The notes beneath the pieces were generated by a model that saw only the letters and a program-made list of their open reading frames with translations, did no database searches and was not told the origin of the DNA. Shown piece after piece: positions 1 to 7,179 of a stretch of DNA of 64,000 nucleotides. A program made the translations under genes and the position numbers. This DNA comes from Microbacterium sp. (GTDB lineage: Bacteria > Actinomycetota > Actinomycetes > Actinomycetales > Microbacteriaceae): NCBI RefSeq assembly GCF_031178445.1, contig NZ_JAPSIY010000001.1:267137-331136 (forward strand). Direction: 5' to 3'. Positions within the stretch are counted from its first letter, which is position 1. Every line of letters starts with the position of its first letter.

Positions 1-1
1 G

Positions 2-505
2 ACGCCCGAGGGTGACCCGGCACCGGGCAACCCGTTCGGAACGCTGGTCTACAGCCTTGGCCACCGTAACGTGCAGGGTCTCGCGTGGGACAGCGAAGGA
101 ACACTGTGGGCGAGCGAGTTCGGGCAGAACACCTGGGACGAGCTGAACCGCATCGAGCCCGGCGGGAACTACGGCTGGCCCGACCACGAGGGCATGGCGG
201 ATGCCGAGGACGCGATCGATCCCGTCGCGGCCTGGGCGCCTGCCGACGCGAGCCCCAGCGGCATTGCGATCGTCGACGACATCGCGTACGTCGCGGGCCT
301 GCGCGGCGAGCGGCTCTGGCTGCTCGACGTCAGCGATCCGGATGCTGAGCCGCATGCCGTCTTCGCCGGCCAGTTCGGCCGCTTGCGCGATGTGGTCGCC
401 GGGCCGGACGGAACCCTGTGGGTGCTCACCAACAACACCGACGGCCGCGGTTCCCCCGGCGAGGGCGACGACCGCCTGCTGCAGCTCACCCTGCCTGAGG
501 GCTGA
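2..505 (+). CDS. PQQ-dependent sugar dehydrogenase, C-terminal part
   Basis: The gene is cut by the left edge; the frame is open from base 2 and gives 167 residues ending in TGA. The segments GHRNVQGLAWD and EPGGNYGWPDHEG are characteristic of the soluble aldose dehydrogenase / glucose-sorbosone dehydrogenase beta-propeller family (YliI/Asd type), which oxidises sugars with PQQ, usually outside the membrane. The tail RGSPGEGDDRLLQL is the last propeller blade. Signal peptide and catalytic His lie outside the window, so substrate and export cannot be judged. The next gene is convergent, 12 bases downstream. Confidence 0.85.
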   Translation, partial: TPEGDPAPGNPFGTLVYSLGHRNVQGLAWDSEGTLWASEFGQNTWDELNRIEPGGNYGWPDHEGMADAEDAIDPVAAWAPADASPSGIAIVDDIAYVAGLRGERLWLLDVSDPDAEPHAVFAGQFGRLRDVVAGPDGTLWVLTNNTDGRGSPGEGDDRLLQLTLPEG

Positions 506-517
506 TCCGCCAGGTCG

Positions 518-919
518 TCAGGTACCGGACGGCTGCTCGGGGGCGTCCTTGTCGCCGGCACGCGACTGCTGGCGCTCATCGTCTGCCCGCTTCTCGGTGC
601 TCGACGGGTCGGAGTCCTCCGGGTCGAGCAGCACGGGGCGATCCACGCGCTTCGTCACATCGGCGGGGTCGACGGCGAGCATCAGCATCGCAAGACCCAG
701 CAGAGTGACGATGAACGATGCGCCGCCGATGACCAGGCCGAGCCCGATCGGCGTGAGGCCCTCGTAGGTGCCCTTTGAGATGGCGAGGTTGACGCGAGAG
801 GTGAAGGCACCGGTCGACACGAGCGTGACCACGGTGGCGAAGACTCCGGCGGTCAGTGCGATGCCCACCAGGTGCAGCGGGCGCAGGATCTCCCGGCGGG
901 TCGGCTTCCGGTCGGTCAT
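518..919 (-). CDS. Two-TM membrane protein of unknown function
   Basis: This is a 133-residue protein starting MTDRKPTRREIL. The ATG at 917-919 overlaps the stop of the upstream membrane gene by four bases, so the two are translationally coupled. Two hydrophobic segments (about residues 14-37 and 55-82) flank a short extracytoplasmic loop, and a 45-residue acidic, hydrophilic C-terminal tail follows. No catalytic motif is visible. A longer frame extends upstream but only as a shadow of the neighbouring gene. Function unknown; the pair may form one membrane complex. Confidence 0.7.
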   Translation of the reverse strand: MTDRKPTRREILRPLHLVGIALTAGVFATVVTLVSTGAFTSRVNLAISKGTYEGLTPIGLGLVIGGASFIVTLLGLAMLMLAVDPADVTKRVDRPVLLDPEDSDPSSTEKRADDERQQSRAGDKDAPEQPSGT

Positions 920-1560
920 GCGTGTCCTCCATGGTCGGCCAGGCGGTCGGCCTCGGCATCCGTGCCGGCGTCGTGCGCCGTCGTCTTGGCGCCGGGCGTG
1001 AGCCCGGCGATACCGAGGAAGACGGCCACGATCGCCGCATAGGCGCCGAACAGCCCCACCCCGAGGATGATCCCTGTGAGCGAGAAGGTGCCCGCTCCCT
1101 CGATCGTGTACTCCTGCACGAAACCCGCCGGAACGATCAGCAGGGCGGCGGCGAGCACCAGTCCCAGAATGCCGACGGTGAGCGCGTCCCGCGCGCCGTC
1201 GCTGCCGCGCATGCGGATGCCGGCGAGCAGCTCGACGAGACCGGTGAGTGCAGCCCAGGTGATGAGCACGACGAAGAAGAGCACGTCGGAGCGCCAGGCC
1301 GGGACACTGCTCGCCATGCCCGCGATGAAGGTGATCGCAGCCAGCAGGACGGCAGGCCACCGGCGGCCACTGGGATACACGAGGGCGGCCGCGACCGCGA
1401 GCAGGAGCGAGGTGACGATCGCGAACCCGCCGAACACCGCAAGCCCGAGCGCGGCGGAGTGGTCGGGCGAGAACGTGATCATGACGGCGGCCACGGCAGC
1501 GAGCGCGGCACGGCTCAGCTGCACGTGGCGCGCCGTGAACGGGCGGGATGGGGCGGGCAT
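916..1560 (-). CDS. Polytopic membrane protein, HdeD/DUF308-like
   Basis: This is a 214-residue protein of about six closely packed hydrophobic helices with short loops and an acidic, His-containing C-terminal tail. The repeated short-helix layout resembles the HdeD/DUF308 group of small membrane proteins, but no diagnostic motif is visible, so this is a fold-level guess. It is the first gene of a two-gene operon with the 133-residue membrane protein downstream. No enzymatic residues stand out. The flanking regulator gene is divergent, starting 148 bases away. Confidence 0.6.
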   Translation of the reverse strand: MPAPSRPFTARHVQLSRAALAAVAAVMITFSPDHSAALGLAVFGGFAIVTSLLLAVAAALVYPSGRRWPAVLLAAITFIAGMASSVPAWRSDVLFFVVLITWAALTGLVELLAGIRMRGSDGARDALTVGILGLVLAAALLIVPAGFVQEYTIEGAGTFSLTGIILGVGLFGAYAAIVAVFLGIAGLTPGAKTTAHDAGTDAEADRLADHGGHA

Positions 1561-1651
1561 GACGGTCCTCGGATCGGTGGCCCTCCCAGTCTACGCCGGG
1601 GTTGCCATGCGGCATCCCGGCGGCGCTGGGCTTGGCTGGCCAGGGCGCGTT

Positions 1652-1666
1652 TCTGCTCTGAGCGGA
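1652..1666. promoter_or_regulatory. Candidate ClgR/PopR-type operator, regulator gene
   Basis: TCTGCT-CTG-AGCGGA is a 15-bp imperfect palindrome 41 bases before the regulator ATG. It follows the pattern TCYGCY-N3-RGCGGA, the same as two abutting palindromes upstream of the clpP operon at 3315-3344. The shared pattern suggests autoregulation; binding itself is inferred. Confidence 0.5.
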
Positions 1667-1707
1667 ACAGGTGGAGCGGGACGACCGCGGATGCCTACCG
1701 TGAACCC

Positions 1708-2034
1708 ATGGCCGAGATCGTCCCGTTCCCCTCCACCCGCGCTCCGCGCGAACCCGAACCGCTGTGGCGCGAGCTGCTGGGCACCGAGCTTCGCCGCCGC
1801 AGACACGAGCGCGGCGACACGCTGACCGAGACGGCAGAGGCCGCAGGCGTCTCGCCGCAGTACCTGTCCGAGATGGAGCGCGGGCTCAAGGAACCGTCCA
1901 GCGAGATGATCGCCGCGGTCGCCGGCGCGCTCGAGACCAGCCTGCTCGAACTCGCCAGTGCCGTCGCCGACGGCTTGCGTCCTGCTGCGCCGCTGCGTTC
2001 GGCCGGCCAGGGCACGGTCGCCCTCGCCGCCTGA
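1708..2034 (+). CDS. ClgR/PopR-type XRE regulator of clp genes
   Basis: A 108-residue DNA-binding protein; the start is the ATG after GTGAACCC, and the much longer upstream extension of the frame is non-coding. Residues about 24-85 form an XRE/Cro helix-turn-helix with the wording TLTETAEAAGVSPQYLSEMERG followed by KEPSSEM, as in ClgR and its Streptomyces paralogue PopR, which activate clpP operons. It ends in Ala-Ala (TVALAA); in that family a C-terminal Ala-Ala is known to act as a ClpP degradation signal. The next locus, convergent after 7 bases, is a clpP pair, matching the popR-clpP3P4 association. Matching palindromes precede both transcription units. Whether it is ClgR or PopR cannot be settled here. 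Confidence 0.8.
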   Translation: MAEIVPFPSTRAPREPEPLWRELLGTELRRRRHERGDTLTETAEAAGVSPQYLSEMERGLKEPSSEMIAAVAGALETSLLELASAVADGLRPAAPLRSAGQGTVALAA

Positions 2035-2041
2035 TCGCGTC

Positions 2042-2629
2042 CTAGCGCGGTCCGAGCACCTGGTCGATCAGGCCGTACTCGACGGCGGCAGGCGCGGTGA
2101 ACACCCTGTCGCGATCGGTGTCTGCGCGCAGCGCCTCGACCGCGCGGCCGGTGTGATGCGCCAGCACCTGCTCCATCTCGGAACGCACCCGCACGACTTC
2201 GTCTGCGGCGAGGATCAGATCGGGAACGGCACCGCGGGTCTGCGCCGCCGGCTGGTGCAGCACGATGCGCGCGTGCGGCAGAGCGGAGCGGGAGCCCGGG
2301 GCACCTGCGGCAACGAGGAGGGCGCCGACGCCGATCGCCTGGCCGACGCACGTCGTGGTGACGCGCGGGCGGATGTGCTGCATCGTGTCGTAGATCGCCA
2401 GTGCCGCGCTGGGGTCACCGCCGGCGCAGTTGATCGAGAACTGCACGTCGCTGTCAGGACTGTCGGCGTCGAGATGCAGCAGCTGCGCGATGATCGCGTT
2501 CGCGACACCGGCGTCTACCTCGGTTCCGAGGTAGACGATGCGCTCTGCCAGCAGGTGCGAATAGACATCCATGATGCGGTCGCCGCGCGGATGCTGCGCC
2601 ACGACATTCGGGATGGTGTAGCCGCTCAT
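2042..2629 (-). CDS. ClpP-family subunit lacking the catalytic serine
   Basis: A 195-residue ClpP-fold protein, second gene of a two-gene operon, overlapping its partner by four bases. The family layout is clear, from the YLGTEVD handle to the RIVLHQP block with His125 and the final AAVEYGLID. The nucleophile block that normally reads GQAASMGA reads GQAIGVGA here, so Gly100 sits in the serine position while His and the acidic residues remain. It should therefore be inactive as a peptidase and act as a structural or gating ring, as plastid ClpR subunits do. In Streptomyces the comparable pair is ClpP3/ClpP4. Confidence 0.85.
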   Translation of the reverse strand: MSGYTIPNVVAQHPRGDRIMDVYSHLLAERIVYLGTEVDAGVANAIIAQLLHLDADSPDSDVQFSINCAGGDPSAALAIYDTMQHIRPRVTTTCVGQAIGVGALLVAAGAPGSRSALPHARIVLHQPAAQTRGAVPDLILAADEVVRVRSEMEQVLAHHTGRAVEALRADTDRDRVFTAPAAVEYGLIDQVLGPR

Positions 2630-3273
2630 CGTGACTCCTCCTGCTGCTGGTTCTCGAACGGAGCGTCGGCCCCGAGGCCGATCCGCGACCGGCGCCGCGG
2701 GAAGACGTCGGCGAGCGACGTGACGACACCGTCGATGAAGCCGTAATCGAGAGCCTCCTCGGCGGTGTACCAGTGGTCGTGCAGGGAGTCCTCGAACACC
2801 CGCTCGCGCGGCTGCCCGGTGTCTTCGGAGATGAGACCGATCACGGTGTCGCGCATATGCCGCAGGTCATCGGCCTGCACCTCGATCTCGACGGCCGACC
2901 CGCCGATGCCCGCCGAGCCCTGATGCAGCAGGATGCGGGAGTGCGCCAGTGCGCGGCGCTTGCCCTTCGTTCCGGCCGAGAGCAGGAACTGCCCGGCACT
3001 GCACGCCAGGCCGAGGGCGACGGTTGCGACGTCGTTGGGGATGGTGCGCATGATGTCGCGAATGCCGAGCATTGCCGGCACCGAGCCGCCCGGCGAATGG
3101 ATCCACAGCGCGATGTCGGCCGCAGGATCCTCCGCGGCCAGACTGAGCAGCTGTGTCATGAGCAGGGTGCCGTTGTCGTCGTCGAGCGCTCCGTCGAGCA
3201 CGAGCACGCGCTCGTGGAACAACGCCCGGCGCGACTCGGGCCCGAACTGCGGAATGGGCTTGTCTTCGGTCAT
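2626..3273 (-). CDS. clpP: ATP-dependent Clp protease proteolytic subunit
   Basis: A 215-residue ClpP. The start MTEDKPIPQF is preferred over an upstream in-frame Met because the longer N-terminus is Arg-rich and runs into operator sequence. The serine block is present as GLACSAGQ (Ser92), His117 lies in RILLHQ and acidic residues in FEDSLHDHWYTAEEA, so a full triad is plausible. WIHSPGGSV is the usual oxyanion strand. ClpP forms a 14-mer that degrades proteins fed by ClpX or ClpC. It probably assembles with the serine-less partner encoded next in the operon. Two palindromes 40-70 bases upstream are likely targets of the adjacent ClgR/PopR-like protein. Confidence 0.9.
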   Translation of the reverse strand: MTEDKPIPQFGPESRRALFHERVLVLDGALDDDNGTLLMTQLLSLAAEDPAADIALWIHSPGGSVPAMLGIRDIMRTIPNDVATVALGLACSAGQFLLSAGTKGKRRALAHSRILLHQGSAGIGGSAVEIEVQADDLRHMRDTVIGLISEDTGQPRERVFEDSLHDHWYTAEEALDYGFIDGVVTSLADVFPRRRSRIGLGADAPFENQQQEESR

Positions 3274-3314
3274 GTGCCCAGCCTGCGCGTCGGGTGCCGC
3301 GTCCGTCGCGGGAA

Positions 3315-3344
3315 TCCGCCTGCGGCGGATCCGCCCTGGGCGGA
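3315..3344. promoter_or_regulatory. Two abutting palindromes upstream of clpP operon
   Basis: TCCGCC-TGC-GGCGGA (3315-3329) is followed directly by TCCGCC-CTG-GGCGGA (3330-3344). Both are perfect inverted repeats of the type also found before the XRE regulator gene. They lie 42 to 71 bases upstream of the clpP start and are good candidates for activator binding. Confidence 0.55.
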
Positions 3345-3359
3345 GCATCCGGTGGAGCA

Positions 3360-3392
3360 AACCTTGCATTGCAATACTTGCACTGCAAGGTT
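3360..3392. promoter_or_regulatory. PadR operator
   Basis: A 33-bp inverted repeat with outer arms AACCTTGCA (3360-3368) and TGCAAGGTT (3384-3392) also contains inner TTGCA/TGCAA repeats. It ends 11 bases before the padR ATG, where it would cover the padR promoter. PadR proteins typically bind such TTGCA-type palindromes and autorepress. Confidence 0.65.
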
Positions 3393-3403
3393 ACCCTGGT
3401 CGC

Positions 3404-3748
3404 ATGACCGAAAGCGCCGAGCGCATCGCCACCAATCTCCGCAAGGGGGTGCTGGAGTACTGCGTGCTGGGGCTGCTCGCCGAGAGCGAGCGGTACGGTC
3501 TCGAGCTCGCCAACGACCTGCAGACCCGCGGCCTGATCGCGAGTGAGGGAAGTCTGTATCCGCTACTCGCCCGCATGCGCGAGACCGGGCTGGTCGACAC
3601 ACGCACCGAGGCCGTCGGGGGCGGACGCCCGCGCCGGTACTACACGATCACCGCGCTCGGGCGCGATCAGCTGAGCACCTTCGTCGAGGTCTGGCGCACC
3701 CTCGGCGCCGAGGTCGACACAATCGTCAGGGGGCACCATGAACGCTGA
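3404..3748 (+). CDS. PadR-family transcriptional regulator
   Basis: A 114-residue winged-helix protein. The start is the ATG 11 bases after the palindrome at 3360-3392. LRKGVLEYCVLGLLAESERYGLEL and EGSLYPLLARMRETGLV are the PadR recognition-helix blocks, and GGGRPRRYYTITALGRDQL is the wing. Members are repressors that dissociate on binding small ligands. The gene overlaps the following membrane gene by 11 bases, a standard PadR/HAAS (DUF1700) pairing, so the two are co-expressed and probably autoregulated through the palindrome. Confidence 0.92.
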   Translation: MTESAERIATNLRKGVLEYCVLGLLAESERYGLELANDLQTRGLIASEGSLYPLLARMRETGLVDTRTEAVGGGRPRRYYTITALGRDQLSTFVEVWRTLGAEVDTIVRGHHER

Positions 3749-4640
3749 AGACACCTACCTGCGCTCGGTGGAGCGGATGCTGCGCGGCATCGCCCCCGAG
3801 CACCGCACCGCCGTGCTCGACGACCTGCGCGCGCACTTCGCGGATGCCGAAGACGCCGGACGGGCAGTCGACGACACCATCACCAGCCTGGGCACTCCGA
3901 AGCAGATCGCCGAGCGTGCGCACGAGGAGTTCGGAACGGACGACTCGCGCGCCGAACGTGCCTGGCGGGTGCTGCAGGGCACGGCCGTCGCGATCGCCGT
4001 GGTGATCGGAGTCGTGGTGGCCTTCATCCTGCCGACCCACACCATCGCGACATCTCAGGGCGGTGAATCGCAGCTCCACCACTTGACCGTCTACGAGAAC
4101 GACGGGCTGTGGATCGCACTGCCCGCTCTGGTTCCGGCGCTCATCGCTGCGGTGCCTCTCGTCGTCCCGCGAGCCGCGCGCACGGTGGTGGCCTCTGTCT
4201 GCGGCGTGCTGCTGGCCGCGATGGCGCTCATCGGCGGATTCACGCTCGGCGGGTTCTTCCTTCCCACCGTCCTGCTCACCTGGACCGGACTGATCGTATG
4301 GATCAGGTTGCGAGGCCACGGCTTCGGGCTGGGCTGGCGGGTTCTCGGCGCTGCGCTGACCGCGCTGCCCGTGGCCGCCGTCCTGACGGGGGCGATCGGA
4401 TCCGGCACCGTCGGCATCAGTGCCTGGGGATGGCCCATCCTCGCGGCGATCGTCACACTCGCGGTGCTCATCGCCATCGGCTACCGCTCGGCGGGGTGGC
4501 TGCTCGCCTGCATCGGTCTCGTGGCTCTCGTGTCCGGCCTGCTCTCCGGTCAGCTGCTGACGCTTCTGGTGATCTGGCTCGGTGGCTGGTGGCTCAGCAT
4601 CGGTCTCGCGCACGGGTTCACGGCGACGAAGCGCCCCTGA
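3738..4640 (+). CDS. HAAS/DUF1700-domain membrane protein
   Basis: A 300-residue protein with a cytoplasmic N-terminal helical domain (about residues 1-75, YLRSVERMLRGIAPEHRTAVLDDL and SLGTPKQIAERAHEEFG) of the HAAS/DUF1700 type, followed by roughly eight transmembrane helices. Such proteins accompany PadR regulators in many actinobacteria and firmicutes; their role is poorly known and may be sensing of membrane or envelope conditions. The start overlaps padR by 11 bases, so expression is coupled. Two strong hairpins follow the stop codon. Confidence 0.82.
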   Translation: MNAEDTYLRSVERMLRGIAPEHRTAVLDDLRAHFADAEDAGRAVDDTITSLGTPKQIAERAHEEFGTDDSRAERAWRVLQGTAVAIAVVIGVVVAFILPTHTIATSQGGESQLHHLTVYENDGLWIALPALVPALIAAVPLVVPRAARTVVASVCGVLLAAMALIGGFTLGGFFLPTVLLTWTGLIVWIRLRGHGFGLGWRVLGAALTALPVAAVLTGAIGSGTVGISAWGWPILAAIVTLAVLIAIGYRSAGWLLACIGLVALVSGLLSGQLLTLLVIWLGGWWLSIGLAHGFTATKRP

Positions 4641-4680
4641 CCCGGCGAGGCGCGGGATTCATCACCGCACCTCGCCGGGA
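4641..4680. terminator. Hairpin after padR operon
   Basis: Arms CCCGGCGAGGCGC (4641-4653) and GCACCTCGCCGGGA (4667-4680) pair with one mismatch directly after the stop codon. There is no T-tract, as is common in high-GC actinobacteria. Confidence 0.55.
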
Positions 4681-4682
4681 GA

Positions 4683-4712
4683 CTGAGGCCCGACAGCGTC
4701 ATGGGGCCTCAG
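4683..4712. terminator. Second hairpin after padR operon
   Basis: CTGAGGCCC (4683-4691) pairs with GGGCCTCAG (4704-4712) around a 12-base loop. It follows the first hairpin at once, giving a double terminator-like structure. Confidence 0.5.
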
Positions 4713-4843
4713 CCCTTCGGGTACTGGCATGTTAATCACCGGCGCGGTGCCCATCAAGCATCCGTCCAGTGCGTGCGCCCGGTTCGGCCCGGCGGCAGGG
4801 GCGAGAGAGGATGGGAAAGTCCTCTCGAGCGAAGGAGCCCCAG

Positions 4844-6559
4844 ATGAGCCGGCCGGCCACCACCGCCACCACCGCGATCCGCGAGATGCGCGACTTCCTG
4901 TTCGCCCACGCCACCGACTACGACGGAGCCCGGGCGGGGTTCGCGTGGCCGCGTGTCGATGAGTTCAACTTCGCCCTGGAGTGGTTCGACGTCATCGCCG
5001 GAGAGAAGCCCGACCGACCGGCGGTGCAGATCGTCTCCGCCGACCTGTCCGTGCGCAGCTGGTCGTACGGTGAGCTGTCGGCGCGTTCCGACCAAGTCGC
5101 GAACTGGCTGCGCTCGCTCGGCATCGCCCGCGGCGACCACGCGATCGTCATGCTCGACAACACCATCGAGCTGTGGGAGATCATGCTCGCCATCACGAAG
5201 ATCGGCGCGATCGCGATCCCCACCTCCACTCTGCTGTCGGCATCCGACCTCGCCTACCGGATCGATCACGGCAGGGCTCGAGCCGTCGTGACCCTCGGCT
5301 CCCTCACCGGCCGGGTCGCCGACGTCGCCGGCGACCTGATCCGCATCGCCGTGGGCGGCGCACCGGAAGGCTGGAACGACCTCGCAGCATCCGCCGGTGC
5401 CCCCGGCACCTTCGACCCCGACGGGCCGACGCCGGCGAACGACACCGCCCTGCTGTACTTCACCTCTGGCACCACCAGCAGGCCCAAGCTCGTGCAGCAC
5501 ACCCACGTGTCGTATCCGGTCGGACACCTGTCGACCATGTGGTGGCTGGGCGTTCGTCCCGACGACGTGCACTTGAACATCTCCTCCCCCGGTTGGGCGA
5601 AGCACGCCTGGTCGAGCTTCTACTCACCCTTCCTGGCCGAGGCGACCGTGTTCGTCTACAACTACGAGCGCTTCGACGCGAACACGCTCATGCAGGTGAT
5701 GGACACCCACCACGTCTCGACCTTCTGCGCTCCCCCGACGGTGTGGCGGATGCTGATCCAGGCTGACCTCTCCCGGCTCACCCATCCTCCGCGCGAACTG
5801 GTCGGAGCCGGCGAGCCGCTCAACCCCGAGGTGATCACCCGGGTGCGCGAGGCTTGGGGCGGCACGATCCGCGATGGCTTCGGCCAGACCGAGATGACGG
5901 CCTGCGTGGGTAACTCCCCTGGTCAGGTCGTGAAGGACGGTTCGATGGGGCGAGCGCTGCCCGGGTACCCCGTCGTGCTGCTCGACCCGGTCACCGGCGA
6001 GCCCGTCGACGGCGAGGGAGAGATCGCGCTCGATCTGTCGCAGGCACCGATCGGCCTGATGGCCGGCTACTTCGAGGATCCCGAGAAGACGGCGGAGTCG
6101 CGCGCCGGCGGCTACCATCACACCGGCGACATCGCCGCGCGGGACGCCGAGGGCTATCTGACCTACGTGGGGCGCGCCGACGACGTCTTCAAGGCCTCCG
6201 ATTACAAGATCTCGCCGTTCGAGCTGGAGTCGGTGCTCCTCGAGCACGACCTTGTCGTCGAGGCCGCGGTCGTACCCAGCCCCGACGCGACGCGACTGTC
6301 CGTCCCGAAGGCGTACGTGTGCCTGCGCGACGGTGCGGTCGACACGGACAGGGGCGAGACGCATGCCGCTCGGGAGGTCTTCGCCTTCGCCCGCGAACGG
6401 CTGTCACCGCACCTGTGGGTGCGCATCATCGAGTTCGTCCCCGAGCTGCCGAAGACCATCTCGGGCAAGATCCGGCGAGTCGAGCTGCGGGCGCGGGAAG
6501 CCGAGCGCGTCGCCACCGGCGACGACACTGCGCAGCACTTCGATCGCGACCACCGGTAG
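4844..6559 (+). CDS. Acyl-CoA synthetase (AMP-forming), ACSM/AcsA-like
   Basis: A 571-residue ANL-superfamily enzyme that activates a carboxylic acid with ATP and CoA. The ATG at 4844 is chosen because GAAGGAG lies 7 bases upstream; the frame continues further up without support. The AMP-binding motif is YFTSGTTSRPKLVQHTH (about residue 205), followed by DGFGQTEMT, YHHTGDIAARD and a C-terminal KISPFELES with the catalytic Lys block SGKIRRVELR. Length and wording fit medium-chain acyl-CoA or acetyl-CoA-like synthetases; the substrate cannot be read. It appears monocistronic, following two terminator hairpins. Confidence 0.9.
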   Translation: MSRPATTATTAIREMRDFLFAHATDYDGARAGFAWPRVDEFNFALEWFDVIAGEKPDRPAVQIVSADLSVRSWSYGELSARSDQVANWLRSLGIARGDHAIVMLDNTIELWEIMLAITKIGAIAIPTSTLLSASDLAYRIDHGRARAVVTLGSLTGRVADVAGDLIRIAVGGAPEGWNDLAASAGAPGTFDPDGPTPANDTALLYFTSGTTSRPKLVQHTHVSYPVGHLSTMWWLGVRPDDVHLNISSPGWAKHAWSSFYSPFLAEATVFVYNYERFDANTLMQVMDTHHVSTFCAPPTVWRMLIQADLSRLTHPPRELVGAGEPLNPEVITRVREAWGGTIRDGFGQTEMTACVGNSPGQVVKDGSMGRALPGYPVVLLDPVTGEPVDGEGEIALDLSQAPIGLMAGYFEDPEKTAESRAGGYHHTGDIAARDAEGYLTYVGRADDVFKASDYKISPFELESVLLEHDLVVEAAVVPSPDATRLSVPKAYVCLRDGAVDTDRGETHAAREVFAFARERLSPHLWVRIIEFVPELPKTISGKIRRVELRAREAERVATGDDTAQHFDRDHR

Positions 6560-6567
6560 ACCACCGG

Positions 6568-7035
6568 TCAGGACGCGACCGGCAGCGTCTCCGTACGCGG
6601 AGGTGAGGCGAGACGAGCGGATGCCGGGCCGGACGCGGTCCACGCGGCCGAGGCCGGCACGGCCGGCACGACGGGCACGACGGGCGCGACGGGCGCGACG
6701 GGCGCGACGGGCGCGAGCCTCTCCGCCGGCGCCTCGACGACCTGACGACGAGCCCCGGCGCGGACCAGCAGCCGCGCGACGGAGCCGATCACGAGGGCGG
6801 CGGCGAGCGCGCTCAGCGCCACGATCACCGGAGTCCACAGGTTCGCGAACGACGCCGACAGGCTCAGCATCGCACCGACGATCCAGACGCCGACCGCGCC
6901 CCCCGCGAGCCCGGCCGCAGCGCGCATGAGCGCGAAGGCGGCGACGAGCGCGCAGGCGAGCGCGATGACCGCTCCGGCGATTCCGATCGGCACGAAGACC
7001 GACATCAATGTGTTCGTCACTGCAAGAGATGACAT
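6568..7035 (-). CDS. Membrane protein with Val-Ala-Pro repeat tail
   Basis: A 155-residue protein with about three or four hydrophobic segments in the first 95 residues, then a low-complexity tail of Ala-Pro-Val repeats encoded by a 9-bp DNA tandem repeat at 6655-6716. No family was recognised. The tail could span the cell wall or be a slippage-prone linker. The gene converges on the acyl-CoA synthetase with a 8-base gap. Confidence 0.6.
   Translation of the reverse strand: MSSLAVTNTLMSVFVPIGIAGAVIALACALVAAFALMRAAAGLAGGAVGVWIVGAMLSLSASFANLWTPVIVALSALAAALVIGSVARLLVRAGARRQVVEAPAERLAPVAPVAPVAPVVPVVPAVPASAAWTASGPASARLASPPRTETLPVAS
6655..6716. repeat. 9-bp tandem repeat inside a coding region
   Basis: About six copies of a GGGCGCGAC-like unit, with GGGCACGAC variants at the left end, encode the Val-Ala-Pro tail of the membrane protein. 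Being a multiple of three, copy-number changes would keep the frame. Confidence 0.75.
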
Positions 7036-7179
7036 GGCACGACCCCCCGTGTCACAGGCACGCCCCCCGGCGTGCCGTGATACCAGGTTACGCGGGTCTG
7101 CCGGGTTTTTTGTCCACCGGGAGAACGATTCGGCATCATCCCGTCGGATGATGCGTTGACAGCGGGTTACGTGCAGATG

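Noticed and set aside
856..1707. Long N-terminal extension of the XRE regulator frame
   Set aside because: It overlaps two membrane-protein genes on the other strand and reads as low-complexity charged sequence; the ATG at 1708 gives the normal family N-terminus.
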